64,000 bases of DNA from Campylorhamphus procurvoides. Lineage: Eukaryota > Chordata > Aves > Passeriformes > Dendrocolaptidae. Below the pieces are notes generated by a model that made no database searches, was not told the DNA's origin, and saw nothing but the letters and a program-made list of their open reading frames with translations. A program made the position numbers and the translations under genes. The DNA is taken from the NCBI GenBank assembly GCA_013396655.1, contig WBMV01007393.1, forward strand, positions 64,823-128,822. Direction: 5' to 3'. Position 1 is the stretch's first letter, and each line of letters starts with the position of its first letter. This document shows, one piece after another, positions 12,241 to 26,130 of this stretch.

Positions 12241-15200
12241 ACTTAACACAAGGCCAGTGTTTGGAGGAGTAAGATCTCGCATTGGCATCCAGCAAAATCT
12301 TCTGAATAGATCATCGCCAGCTGTCAGCTTCCAGCGGACGTTTGATGCCCGGCAGAAGATTGGACTCACTGATGCCCGACACAAACTGGGGGTTAAAGAT
12401 GCCCGTGAAAAACTGGTTCAAAAGGACGCTCGGTTCAAAATCAAAGGGAAGGTGCAGGATGCTCGAGAGATGTTGAATTCCCGGAAGCAACAGAGTGTTG
12501 CTGCTGAGAAGGTGACCAAAGTGGTGGATGCCAGAGAGAAGATCAGCTTAAAAAGGAGCGTTCCAGCTGCTATCAGCCCAACTATGGGGACAGTAAATCC
12601 AGCCGTGAAAATCACCAAAACAATCCAAGTAGGTGAAGCAAGTCACCTCTGAGCCCCTTGGTTGGTCTACAGCAGTTCGGTAGACACAATAATACATTAA
12701 TGTTTGCATGTTTACAATAGAAGTGATGATGATACAGTTTATTCTAGCATGTGGGTCTTGATTCTGTGGGGTTTGTGTGTCCTTGCAGCTGCTTGGGGCT
12801 TTTTGTACAGTCACACCTTTCATTTACACTTTAATTTTGGGTGCAAAAGGGCTAAAACAATGCTCCTGTCAGCATTAAAGCAGATGTTGTGAGTGAATAA
12901 CTAGTTTCTTTCCCACCTAAAGAAAATGATGCAGGACTTTTTGTCATTCTTATACCTCCTCTTTTTGCAAGTCTGATGTGGTAGATTGTCCTGTCTAGGT
13001 AACTGGTTTATCCTAGTGGTGGGATAACAGTTTAGAATATGCAGCTGTGTTTTTATCTAAGAAGATCTAAAATTCAATGAGCCCTTCTACAACTTTCTCT
13101 TTTTATACTTGTCTGGTTTTCAGGAAAGCCCTGGTTTCCAGGGATTTGCCTGATTACATGATGCATTCCTGCTGAGGCTCAAGATTTATTTCAATTGTAT
13201 TATAATCAGTTGGTCACCCTGACCTTCTGATTTCCTTGGCCAGTTTTCTAATTCCACTATGCTGTGTGTGCAGCAACTTGATTCTTGGCCATCTGCCCTG
13301 AGAAACAACTGATGTTTAACTGTGTGTCTGCTGGGTACAATGGGCAGACTCAGAAGAGAAGTTTCCAGACTGTCAGGGTGGTTGCTTGAGGAATGGGTTT
13401 GCTCCTCACCTTTAGAAGCATGGAACTGAAGTTCCTAGCCTATCTCTTTCATTTTCCTCCTCCAAAAAATCAGCAGCAGTGTGCTTACACATTCCTGGAA
13501 GACGTCCTAGTCTCTTCAGTTTGAAAGCCTAGATGAGTCCGCTTTTGTTCACTGTGGGTTTTGCTCAAGAGTATCAAACATATTCCTTCTGTAAATTAGC
13601 CTAGGAAGTTTCTCACTGCTCTGCAGGTTTTCTGCCAGGCTGACATGAGAAAGGACTCTTGTAGCCAGCTATAAGAAGGGCTAATCGCAGAGCAATAGAG
13701 CAGTCTGTTCAGTAGTCATTAATTAGTAGGGTAATTAGTGCTCTTGCTGTCCTAAGCCAAATCACCACCATCAGCCATTAGAAGCTGAACATTTTGGTAA
13801 AGTTCCTAGGAGTTAAAGTAGTTTCCAGAGACCTGGTGCAGTAGCTATTTCTTCTGACCTGGGCTTTTGGGGTTTTTTTGTGACTTGGTTTGACTGATAG
13901 TATTTTCTGTTTCTTAGACAACATACTGCAAGGAAAAATATTATCGAATATAATGGTGATTCAGATTGTAGACAGAACTTTGCACATGAGCAATTATCTA
14001 ATAATTTTTTAAAAATACTAAAATTCTGAATTGCCTATGACCCTACCATCTTCCCAAATGTGGGAGAGGAATCACACTAGAGTATCTTGATCCAAGGTGT
14101 AGGACACAGCTCTAGATGTCCTATCCTGGGGTCTTGTTTCTCATAAAGCAGGGAAAAGTCTTTGAAACCCAAAGAATTTCTGTAGAACTGCTGCTCTTTC
14201 TGTAGGATGAGTGTCCTTGTTTCTGAAGTGTTTAGCAAATTGAAACATGAGGGTGTTATAGTGTGAGTTACAATCTAGAGAAAAGGCAAATCTGAAGATG
14301 TTACTGCCTGTGTGCAGTATTTTTGTAAGCAGATCCACTTTTGTTTCTGTAATGCACAGCTTCAGCTTTTCCAGAAAACAAAATTGTGTTTTTGAGGATG
14401 TTATTGCATGATTCCAGTTATTGATTAGTGTACAGCTACATTTCCTGACTACTTCTGTTGTGGTTTCCCTGTTTCACATTACAGTGGGCTGCAGAAGGGG
14501 CAGCTACACTATCCTGTGCATCATTTTATTCCACGACAGCTCATTTCAGCTGTAGTGTTAAGCAGCAGGAACTGAATTATGTTGTGTCCCAGCGTGTTGT
14601 ATTTGATGGAGATACGCATGTTCGGTTGCCTGTAGCATGAAAGAAGAGATGCTTACTTTGTGTTTTACCCCATTCATGCTTTTATATTGGCAGGAATGTA
14701 GATCTAGTCAGCCTGGCAGGGCTGGAGTTAAGTTCCCTTCCCATTAATCCTGGACTAAAACCTAAGTAATTTGAATCAGTTTGTTTGTGTGCCCTTAGGT
14801 TTTAATTTCTTCAGTATAAGTGAAGCTATCTCATATTGAACATATTACAGGAAACATAGATGTTATCTAAGAGTATATTGTGGTAATATATTTTAAAGCA
14901 GGAGAGTGAGTTTCATGTAAGTGATCTCAGGCTATCAACTAACAACTGATTTTCTGAAATGTGGATCTGATGAACTGTAATGTTTAATGTTTGGGTTCTT
15001 TCTGTCTAACTGTAGCAGAAGGCTCCAGTTCCTGGACACTCTCATCCAGCTGGAATGAGGATCAATGTGGTGAACAACCATACACACAAACAGGTGTGTA
15101 CCTGCTCTGTGCTCTGGTTTGTTAGAGGTTTGTTACCTTTGGCAGGTGCAAAAAAATCTAAAAGTAGGAAAGAGAAGTGTTTGGAAGTTCTCTATCAGCT

Positions 15201-18200
15201 TGGTTTCCTATTCTTGTTTGATACTTTCATGGTAACTGAGATTTTCATTAAGTGTAATTGATCTTGATTCCTTATGTGTTGAGTGAATGAGAGGTAGGTA
15301 AATCCCAGTTTTGTCTGTATCTGCTGATGTTTGCTTTTTTCTGTAGAGACCATGACCTTTAGCTGTGTCCTCCTATAAATTTCTCAGGTACACCACATCA
15401 AATCAGGTTGTTGGTTGTTTTGATTTACTGTGCTGCCAGCACTTCAGAGAGTTGATATGCTTGTACATGTTCAAATGTGCTTCAGTGAGGTGGGAGAAGG
15501 TATAACGTTCCTGTGAAATCCCAATTCTGGGTCCCTGCTGGAAACCTGTTAGTGTTTGATGATGTTAACTGGTTGTGTTAACTAGTATTCTGATGTACTT
15601 TTGAAGTTGCTTTACCCCTTATCAGGCAGATTTTGAGAAAGACCCTAGAATTTGTGCCTTCTTTTCTGGGGTCAGTTTTAAAGGCCTTTGACACAGCCCC
15701 CAGCCATTCAGACTACCTTGGGTGCTTTCAGAGAGGAATTACATGTTTCTGTTACTTGCATTATTTTGTGCGTATGCACATAAAGTATTATGTGAAATAC
15801 TGGAAAACTGACATTCATAGTATCGCATCCTGTTTTGGGGTTTTTTTGCCCTTGATTATGGTAACTTTAGCTGTTTGTGTATGTTACCTTTATGCTGGCC
15901 TGCTGCCCTCACCTATCCCAGATGCTGTCACTCAAGGAAGTGCCTTCATTATTCTGACCTCATCACTGTAAGCCTGGAATCCATTTCATTTGTCTCAAAC
16001 TCAAATCCATTGTCCTGATGGCTAGTGTTTTTCCCAGCTCTTTTATTTTCTGCACAATTCTCCTCTGTTCTCCCATCCCTTTCGGGTTTTTTTTCTTCAT
16101 AGTGTTTCTGTGACTGGAACAACTTCCCTGTTTGTAAATTGGAATCTTGCTGACTATGATAACCCACTGATTTTGCAAGCTCTCGTTGCTAATCCCTCCA
16201 TTTTTCTTTACCTTTCCAGGGAATTAATGAAAAGCTGCGTGGAGTTGTGACTTCTTATGTTCTGGGCAGTGCCATTTGTGTCTAGACTTTTTCTTAACAT
16301 TATTTAGATTCTATGGAAAAAATACTTGTGTAGGAGTATTTTAAGGGAGGACTATGAGCGTTAAGTTGAACTGGGAAATTAATTACTCATTCAGTAAACC
16401 TCCTAGTGCAGTGTTTTCTAGTGCCAGATGGGTATATGCTGTGCTAAGGAAAGCAGGCTATTCAAAAGGACTGTTCAGTTTAGGTGTATTTAGCAGGCAT
16501 CTGCTTAATTAGAAAAAAAAAATTAAAAATCATATGCACAGGCTTCAGCTTTAAAGGTAGTGGAATGCTAAGAAATAAGACACTGAGGCTTTATTCCATT
16601 ACTCTGGTGTCAACAATCTTGATGAGGTCTAGGGACTAGTGATTTCAGTACACTTAGGAAAACAGCTTTACTGTGGCATTTCTGGAGAAGTCTGATAGTT
16701 TTTACGCAGATGTTTTGAAATGGACTTCTGTACCTTCAGTTCTGTGTCCACAAGCTGCAATGACAGGAGGAAAGTTCAATGTAGTCATATTCATTACCTG
16801 AAGATGGTTGAAGACGGAAGAAAACTACGTATTTTAGAAATGTCTAGATTAAATCTTATCTGCTTGTAAACTCTTACTTTGCTTCTCTGCAGAGTCTGTA
16901 TGATGTAGAAGATGATGATGAAAGTGTCTCTCCCCTTCCTAGTAAACAGATGAAAATCACCACCACAAACAGTTTCCTGAACAATTCGGTAAGGGATTAT
17001 CTGAGCAGTCCCCACCATGCAATACTCACATTATGTGGACACTTAGGCTGTGTCTTTACAGGGCTTGTGTTCTTTTAAAGTATGTAGGTAATGGTTTCTC
17101 AAATATTTGCTCTTTACCCCATCCTTTTGTGCCAATGCTTCTGCTGTTATTTTTGGAAGAGAGTTCTTTTAGGGTAACTGGTTTTCTGGGCCCTTTTCAG
17201 CTAGAATGACTGTTTTCTGCCTTGCTGGCAGGTTGCTACATCTTGGCTCTTCACTTCCTTCTTGTTGAGGAAGTGGGTTGAACCTATCTTGTTAGTGTTT
17301 GAGCAAACCAGCAAGGGAAGCTTTATGCTACTTCTAGAGACTGGGCATCAAAGCAGGAAATCCCTTGCCAGGTGAAATCTTAGTTGGCATCTTGCTGGGG
17401 AGGACTGTTGCTCTGGAGAAGATGGAATTTCAGTACAGATGAATATGTAGCCCTGCTTTTGGCAGGGGATAACCCTCTGCAACTTAAGGTGAGAACTGAG
17501 TGGCTAGGAAGCAGCTTTGTAGGAAGAAGCCTGGGGGGTCCTACTGTGTGATCTACTAAGAATGAGTTAGTGCATCCTTCCAGCAACAAAGCTCAACTGT
17601 AGATGTAGTAAGATCATAGCCAGCAAATCAAGGAAGGCAATTATTCCTGTTTGGCATTTTGAGAATACACCTGGAATTCCGTGCCTATGTTGGGGCACAG
17701 TGATACAAGAAAGCCACTGCCTGGAACCATTACAGTAGGATGGTCAGAGGGCTGCAGCATAGTATGTTGAGGAGAGGATGAGAGAGCAATGTCTCAAAAG
17801 CTGAGAAGGCTGTAGTGAGATCGGTCCATTCTCACTGCCTGTTGCATGGTCCTGGAAAAGGCAAAAGGGCAAAACCCAGGTTCTTTTCAGGAGTGACCAT
17901 GGAGAAGATGAACCAACAAATGTGCTGCAGCAAAATAAATTCTAGTTGGCAAAATTCTCATGGTACTGATCAGCAGCTGGCATGGTCATTCTTGGATATT
18001 CAGCAGTTAACTGGATAAGGCCCTGAGCCAACCTGATGTGTCTTTGAAGTTAGCTCCATTGCAGACATGGGGACTGGAAATAGGTTTGCCCTAAGTTATT
18101 CTGTGGTTCTGAAGAAGCACATGTGGTTTTACCATCATGCAGGCAGTGTAGTGCAACAATCATCCCTTGGGTTTATTTCCTCATGTGGGTATTCAGAGTA

Positions 18201-21200
18201 GAGCTTCTGGCCATTTTTGATTCTTAAATAATCTTACAAGTTCTTTTGGGATTTTTCTTCAGGAGTAATTTTCTCTCTGGTGTTCATAGCAGCTTCCAAG
18301 CACAGTTTTTAGTCTGTCTTGAAACTTAGGTAGTTCCAACTATAAAGGTTACACTTCATGTCTTTGTGTGCCCTGGCATGGTGTTTCTGAAGAATTACTG
18401 CTCCTTGTACTAGGACTTCTCAATTTTATTGTTAATGAGCAATCTTTGTGAACATTTTGTAAAGTACCTGAAAATCTTTGTATGAAAGGAGCTTTTCAAA
18501 TTCAGATCACATTGTTAAAGTTCATTTAAGAAGAATATGAAAACTAAAAGGGCTTATGAGGGAAGTGCTCTTTTGGGATGAACATATCTGTTTATGTTTA
18601 TGCCCAGAGCATTAGCTGAATATTCTTTTTTTAATTTCTTTTCCTTCAGAACTGAAATACTCCAGCCCTGTAGTGCTTTTGACACTGGAAGGACATGCAG
18701 TTCTTAGTGCGTGCTAGTAGTACTCTGCTGGTGGTTCTTGAAAAAGAGTGATGACTTTTGTAGGCTGCAGCTCTCAGAGGTACTTTATTTTTTCTTCCTG
18801 TAGACTGGTGTGAGCAGCAATAAATTCTCTCTGTCCAAGACTGTTCCCCTGACGAAAGTGGTCCAAAACGATACATACACAGCTCCAGCTGCACCTCCCT
18901 CTCCTATGCGGACGAAGGCATTGACAAACATGTCTCGGACTTTAGTGACAAAGGAAGAACCTCCAAAAGAGCCGGCACCTGTTGAGGTGAGCTTAGGGAA
19001 GGGGAAGACGCTCTTTATAGAAGTCTCTGAAACATTTGAAACTAGCTATTCAGAGGTCATGGGAGCAGCTCATTTCTGCCTGCCTTTCACCATTATTTCT
19101 GGGACACCATCAGGGTTATTCTGGTAACTGCAGTCTATGTCCCAGGAATTTTAAACTGTTTTTCCTCAAAGTTCAGGAGACTGGGAATTCTCAGATGGTG
19201 CATCTTGCTTCTCTAAACCCCTTTCTCTGATGTAAGAGCATATGGTTGTGGAGGAATCCATATTACAGGGAGGTGGCAGTTGTTTTGACACTCCTTGGTG
19301 GCTTTCATGTCCCTGGGAGTAGGGTTTTAACACTATTTGATATGTTGTCTTCTGCCTGCTCCAGTTAGGAAGGAGAAAAAAGGATTTTTCCAAATACAGC
19401 TTCTTGCTGTACACATGAGACCTCTCAGGCAGTTTGTAGACAAAACCTGCCTAGAATTGCTTTGCCAAATTGCCTGATGTTGGGTACAGGTAACCCACCA
19501 GGTATTCCCAGGCATGTTGAGTTCAGCATCGTCTTGAAGGGCTAGAGCTGTATTTTTGGGTTTTCTGGCTGGTACAGAGTGCAACAGAGATACACTATTA
19601 AAAGGGTGGGCATGACCTGAGTACTGTGTATGTAAGCAGATTAAGTTAGTGTTATACTTGGGAATAAGAGCAAAAAGTTACTCAAAGAGGAATTAGCATG
19701 AAAAAGGAGCTTTTTGCCATCACATGAGCTGGGCTTTTGTAAGCATTGATTCTTTCCATCACGAGCTTTAGCACTCTGCTGTGTGCACGTGTGTGTGTGT
19801 ACAGACATTACCAGACATCCCCTTACCAACTTCTTAATGCTTTCTCTGTGGTGCTGTCTTGGGTGCTGTATTTCTGACCTTTTTTACGTGATGCATTTGT
19901 TTGTGTTGGCAGTTGGCGTTCAGTCCTTTGGAAGGCACAAAGATGACCGTAAATAATCTGCATCCTCGAGTCACGGAGGAAGATATTGTTGTGAGTGTTG
20001 CTTACTGCCGGATTGTGGTTGAGTGACACTTCCTTTCCTTATCCTACCTTTTTTGATAAATCACTTTATCTATGGTGAATGCAGTGAAGAGAGGTATGAT
20101 GTGGGTTTACTTTCCTTGCAAAAAACTTTGAGGGTCCCTGATTGTTTTATGATTTGCTCAAATTTTTTTTAAAAGTGTGTGCTTAAGAAGATAGGACAAA
20201 ATCCCATTTCTAGGGTGTACTGAGGTACCTGACATCACTTAGAAGAGTTCATGCCAAATGATGTTCAGGGTGTTCTCCTTGAACTTTTGCCTCCATCCAA
20301 ATTATCTAGGGGCTTCCATTCTCATGAGGCTGAGAATGAATCTGGTCTTCCTATGTGAAAAAGATTACAGAGTACTGGCCTTGTAATACTGCATATGTAA
20401 ACCCTATTACTAGTGCCAAGTACCATGAAAAACACAGTAAGACAAATGTCCAGATTCTGCCAGCGGGATGGGTGGTGTGATTAAGAAACTAAGCCATTCT
20501 CACTTGGTGTCTTTCATGTGACCATGGTCACAACTAACTCTCTGCCCTCAGGAGTTATTCTGTGTATGTGGCGCTCTGAAGCGAGCCCGACTGGTGCACC
20601 CTGGAGTGGCTGAGGTAGTATTTGTGAAGAAAGAAGATGCTATCACAGCATATAAGAAATACAACAACAGGTGCTTAGATGGTAAGTTTGATGCCGGAGT
20701 TACATTTAGGATAAATAAATCAACAATGACTTTTTCACCTCAGTGGAAAGTTTAAATGCATCCCAGACGCTCGTATGCTACCAAGAGAGAAGAAATGCCA
20801 GAAAATCAGTTCAAGAACTAGATAATGTAATTCATTCCTGTGTATCTAGCTGAATATACGCACAGTTTATTTAAGTGAAATAAAAAACCCCACCCACTTT
20901 TTCTTATAAAAATAATGCTCAGAGCTGGAGGCAGGGTCTTGATGAGTCCGCTGATCTAACTTCCAGATTAAATTTCTTTTGTTTCTAATCTGGTACCAAG
21001 AGCTAGATAGGCCTTAGCAAGGCTTTAATCGCTTACAGAAAAGTTGTTTGCAAAGTACAGGCAAAACTAATATTTGCAATAGTTTCAGGGTGTAGTCAGA
21101 GACATTTTGAAATTGATTTGTAAAACAGTATCAGCTCCTCCATAAACTTCGAACAATGCAATTTTTAACCTGGGTCTGCTGCAATGTTGTGTTAGACAGA

Positions 21201-22134
21201 AATTAGCTCTTCATTTTTAGCTGGAAATAAATGCTTTTTCTTTCTCTAGATGAGTGACATGTTATGAGTGTCAAATGAGGAGCAGACAGCTAAGAATGGG
21301 AGATCCTTTTGTGTCTCTGCTAAGGGCTTTGTACCTCTATGTAATTTTTTAATTAGTGTGATCCTTCGTATTGTACTGAGTGTTTCGGTGGCTTTTCTGT
21401 TGCTGTGATTTTGCAACAAAAGATTTATCAGCTGTTCTTTCTCATGTTTCTCCAGTGTGTGAAACTCTATTGCCTGCATTGTTGTGTGACATTTCAAGGA
21501 TCTTGCCTTACCCCAGTTCTGATAGAATGACTTATTCCATTTTTATTTAGGTCAACCAATGAAATGCAATCTTCATATGAATGGGAATGTCATCACCTCA
21601 GACCAGCCTATATTGCTGTAAGTGTCCTTCAGGTGGGGAAAAGAACCAAATGCTTTTGCAGGTTCTGTTTGGAGAACTGTTGTCCCATGAGTGTTTTCTT
21701 TCTCTTCCTTTGTGTTGCTCAGTAGGTTGAGCTGAGCGCAATATAGCTTGACTCCATACTGTTCTCAGCCCTGAGGTTCAAATGTAGTCTGAGATGAGGA
21801 TGTTTTCTTGTGAAGAAAGCATCTTTAAAACCTTTATCTCTAGTATTGGTAAGGGTCAACACTGATAACGGTAAATTCAGACATAGTGTTAAATTTTATC
21901 CCATAAAGAGAGGTTAAATACTGCCTTCTTTTTTTTTTTCTTTTTTTTTTAACCTGCAGCCGATTGAGTGACACCCCTTCAGTGAAGAAGGAAGGGGAAC
22001 CACGCCGGTCAAGTGCAAGCGCCTCCTCAAATCCCCCAGCTGAAGTGGACCCTGACACTATCTTGAAGGCACTCTTCAAATCCTCAGGGGTCTCTTCCTC
22101 TGTGCAGCCCACAGAATTCAAAATTAAACTCTGA
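12241..22134 (+). CDS. POLDIP3: POLDIP3 (SKAR), polymerase delta-interacting protein 3; first coding exon not found
   Basis: Nuclear RNA-binding adaptor that interacts with the p50 subunit of DNA polymerase delta, joins the exon-junction/TREX mRNP and, as an S6K1 target, promotes translation of spliced mRNA. Exons read: 12241-12628, 15019-15093 (or from 15016), 16893-16988, 18804-18986, 19913-19990, 20552-20681, 21551-21617, 21960-22134; all phases match and give 396 residues plus stop. The N-terminal part has six DAR motifs (DARQKIG, DARHKLG, DAREKL and so on) typical of the family. The RRM spans exons 5-7 of this list (TKMTVNNLHPRVTEEDI through the VAEVVFVKKEDA strand). The C-terminus ends in TEFKIKL, as in mammals. 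The first exon opens mid-codon at L-N-T-R-P, so about 20 N-terminal residues are missing. The last intron ends in a long poly-T tract. Confidence 0.95.
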
Positions 22135-23900
22135 GAAGGGGGAGCAAGCAGTGGACTGGAAAACTCATATAAGTTGGGGGATGGGGAAAGAGCAGGCCTG
22201 CAGATCCTACTTGCATTTGCCTGCCTTGAAATTTTTTGTTTTCTATGATCGCTACCTTACTGTATGATAGTGTTTCCTCTTGTGTGTGTACTTTCTGTTT
22301 TCATAGTTGGAGTTTTCTTCTATGTTTTTTTTCCCAAAAGAATAACCTCCCCCTTCTGACAGTAATGTATTACCAAGCATATACCATGTAACTCCATCCT
22401 TTACCCCAAAGCCCCCACTGGCCATTAAAAGTGCACATAGACTTTGAGGGAAGGAGTGGTGATCTCCTCCTCTTTTCTTCTGGCTGACCTTTAACTAAAA
22501 GGTGCACCCCGCCTTGATTGTCCACAGGCAAGAACTCCTTGTTTCTGAAGTTACTGCACTGGGTACAGAGTCAGGTTGGGCTCCATACAGGAATCACCAT
22601 CTTCCCTCTTTGACTTGTATGTATTTGGTAGCATACCACTTCATTCTGGCTGTTGGACATGTTCCTGCGCAGCAGCTGTGAAGTTGAGAAGTGGAAAAAA
22701 ACTGAGCTTCCCACTGTGTATGGCAGCCAACAGAGGTGTCAGGCAGAAAGCACACATGTACAAATGCACCAGCCATTGTGCTGTGGAAAGGGATGTTTCA
22801 ACTCTGGTAATGCTGGGGCGTTGCTCTGGCATTTTTAAAATGAATATATTTGTAGGGTCAGGCGCAATTACTCTGATCTTTCTGGACTGAAAAATTAAGA
22901 ACCAGTCATGTTCAGAGCTAGAAGAAATCCAGATTTTTCTCTCCCATTAGACTGTATTGCATCCTTCTGCTGATACAGGGACATTAATTCTTTTCTTACC
23001 TTCTAACTCACCCAGTCTCATATAAAAAGGAAGGACCTGGGACCCTTTTAAGATCCTAATACACAGGAAGCAGTCTCATTTTGTGTCTGAGAACTCACTT
23101 TGAGAGATGCCATTTGGGCAGTGTTTGGCTGCTGTGGAGACATGCTGCTGACATGCCTGGATTTGGAGGATGATTGCTGCAGTTCCAGTTTCAGGGTTTG
23201 GAGCAGAGAGCAGTTAGCACTCTGTAAGAAACACAGGAGATGAGTGTCAAGTCCTGTGCCGAGCGGTGAGGATGTGCCATGGGCCAGTGAGTGTCTGTGA
23301 CAGGCCACCAGGTGGCACTTCAGTGCTTCCCGTTGTACGGCAGTGTCGCCTTGGATGTTGAAAGTACCAGTACTCATTTATGTTTGTCAAGTTGTATTAT
23401 AAGAGAGGGAAGCTGAGAGCAATTTCCAGAATCTGGTTGGGGTTTGAACCTGATCCTGCTAGCTAGGAGACTAAGCTAATCCGTTCCATTCAGCTCTGCT
23501 GAGTAGCTCTCATAGGCCCAGATTCTGTTTCTTGGTCAGCCTTATGTTTCTTTTGCTTTCTTGTTCTGTATGAACTCTTTATCTAGCTCGTGCAAACCAT
23601 TCCTCTATCTTGCCCTTTTAGCCATGGAAATAACTGAGGACTTGGCAGGACTTGTTTTTCTGGAGTACTCTCTTTGGTTAGAAAGCCAACTACATCATTA
23701 TTGGTAGGGTGTTCCATGTGAGCAGGAGATGTTTATAGGGGATGGAACCTAAGACAGCTATTGTTCTCCTTTTTTAGATTGCCCACCAAATACCTGTGTT
23801 TTAATAAAAAGGGGGAGGGGGAGGGGGAGGAAACATTAGGGGTTGGAGAAGATACTGTATTACCTGTTTCTGAATAAACATTTGTTATACAGAGAGTGGA
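22135..23900 (+). terminator. POLDIP3: POLDIP3 3' UTR with poly(A) signal
   Basis: About 1.75 kb of non-coding sequence follows the TGA. A canonical AATAAA lies at 23873-23878, preceded by an ATTAAA near 22425 and an AATAAA in 23801-23810 that could serve shorter isoforms. A (GGGGGA)n run sits 50 bp before the distal signal. The 3' end is inferred from the signal only. Confidence 0.6.
23811..23830 (+). repeat. (GGGGGA)n G-rich run
   Basis: Three consecutive GGGGGA-type units, four G-runs in 20 bp, sense strand of the POLDIP3 3' UTR. Such a sequence can form a G-quadruplex in RNA; whether it does here is inference. Confidence 0.85.
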
Positions 23901-25379
23901 TTCTAAGCCTTTTTAGATACTCTGAAGCAACTAAAAATAAGTGGAGTTGTTCCACTGGTGAGCCAAGGATGTCTTTTAGATGAACGCAGAAATTTCAAAA
24001 CTGATAATGCCATGAAGAACAAGAAGCATATGGGTGAGAGTTCGGGTACTTATCCACCTTTTAATCTGAATCACAGAAATTAGCAACTGAGCCTTGCTAC
24101 TAAGTGGGAGCCATTTTTGTACATCTAATTCCAATTCTCTTGTCACAGAAAAAAAGAACAGCTTTTGTTATTGACAGCCTAGTAATTTAAAAAGTAATTT
24201 TATAAAAAAACAGCTGTGAAATCAAGGTACCTGTTCTACATGAAGTAGGGTACTTCCACTATCAGCCAGACAGAAAGCTGTGGAAATGTGAAGACATACT
24301 GTGAGTGTATCTCTTGTTCCTTCTGAGAGTGTGAGAAGATTCAAGGATTTTTTAAAAATCAATAGATTCATGTCCATTTGAAAAGCCAAACAGCAAGATG
24401 GAGTTAACTTCCTTTTAAATTGTACATTGTGTTTAGGTTATCTGTGAGAGTTTATGATGACATTAAGGTACTTACTGGGAAGAACTAGTGCTCTGTGCTG
24501 TATGACAGTATATTTTTATTTCTTTATAAATCAGTGAAGTCAGTGATTGTCTGAACACCACTCCATGATTGTCTTAGAGTAGTGTCTTGGTATACATTGC
24601 TCTTCTGTCCTTGGTCAGCTCCTTAAAGTTGATCTTGGTCTTTAATACACCATAGCATGGCTCCTTTGGTTGCACACTGAAAGAAGAGTAACCAGTTGCT
24701 CCTACTCTTTTTCAGGTAGTTCACCTTGCAGCTTTCCCATTCTCCTGGCTGTCCTGCAGTTGTCATGCTAATCTTATTTGTAGCTACCACATCCATCCAC
24801 ATTAGCCCTTATGCAGCACGGTTATATTTTTGGTTGGTTGGTTTTTGGTTTTCTTTGTCCTTTTTTCCTCCACCCCGGGCTGATAGAGATTATAAATACA
24901 GATTGCCTGCACTAAATTAATGTGCATTAATTAAACAACTGTCCAGGACAGGTGATAGGTAATTTGTGATGGTGTTTGGTTTGGGTTTTTTTTTCCTTAA
25001 AATGTGATGACTTCTGAAGTGATGCCACAATGTGCAAGTGTGGTATATGTTCATGGTTTCTGCATGTACCATTCCTTCTGATAATGTTCATTAGCTTGGA
25101 TATTTGGTTGGGTCAGCTCTGCACATTATTTCATATTTCGTCAGTGTGTGCATTAATCTTGCTTCAGTATTTTATTTTATTGGTGGTCCTGCCTTCAATT
25201 CAGTCATACATGCCTCTCTAAAGGGGTTGATTGTTTTTTGGTTTGGGCGGGGGGGTTAAATTTTATTTTCCTGAGTAACAAGAGTGTTTAAAACCCAATT
25301 GCCTTTGAATGTTTTTACGTATCTTTAAGACTTATTTTGCCCTCCAGGATTAAGTCCTTAGTTTTACACTGTTGTTAGG

Positions 25380-26130
25380 AGAAGGTGCGGCGGGTCCCTC
25401 AGGCCGCGGGTGCTGTGGCGGGCCCTGAGGGCCGCGGTGCCGCCATTACCCGCGCCGCGCCGCCGCTCGGCACTACATGTCCCGGCGGGCCCCGCGCGCG
25501 CACAGCGCACAAGATGGCGGCCGGCACGGGCCGCGCGGAGGGAGCGGCGCCGCCGGGGTACACGGGTGAGGGGGGCACCGGGAGCGGGGCTGGAGGGGTA
25601 CACGGGTGAGGGGGGCACCGGGAGCGGGGCTGGAGGGGTACACGGGTGAGGGCAGCAGGGCTGGCGGGGTACACGGGTGAGNTGGGTGCGGGGCTGGAGG
25701 GAGTGAGGGGCATCGGGAGCGGGACTGGAGCGGTACATGGGTGAGGGGATGAGGGGAACGGGGCTGGAGGGGTACACGGGTGAGGGGGGCACCGGGAGCG
25801 GGGCTGGAGGGGTATATGGGTGAGGGGCACGGGGAGCCGGGCCGGGGCGGCAGCGGTGTCTCTGAGCGGTGCGTCCCTCGCAGCTCTGGCGGTGAAGTTC
25901 GGGGAGCGGCAGCGCTCGCCCCACTGGCTGCTGGTGAAGGAGCACCATGTGCGGGAAGGGGCCGACACGGCGCACCCGCCTCGCCGCACGCTATTCGTGC
26001 TGAACGTGCCCCCGTACTGCGGCCCGGTGAGTGGGGCTGGTCCCGGGGCAGCGGGGTGGCGGCGGGCGGGGCCGCACGGAGCGCTCTGCGGCCCGGGGAG
26101 CGGGGCGGGGAGCGGCATCGCCCCTGCTTA
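25380..26130 (+). promoter_or_regulatory. RRP7A: CpG island at RRP7A 5' end
   Basis: CpG-dense segment covering the RRP7A promoter, exon 1, intron 1 and exon 2. The start codon sits inside AAGATGGCGGC (25511-25521), a perfect YY1 site of the kind found at housekeeping start regions; no TATA box was seen. One ambiguous base (N) is at 25682. Confidence 0.8.

Noticed and set aside
23430..23470. Sequence resembling a tRNA T-arm (GGTTTGAACC)
   Set aside because: No A-box or cloverleaf could be built around it.
25364..26118. Pro/Ser/Thr-rich minus-strand frames over RRP7A exon 1
   Set aside because: They are translations of the 40-bp minisatellite and the antisense of RRP7A exons 1-2.
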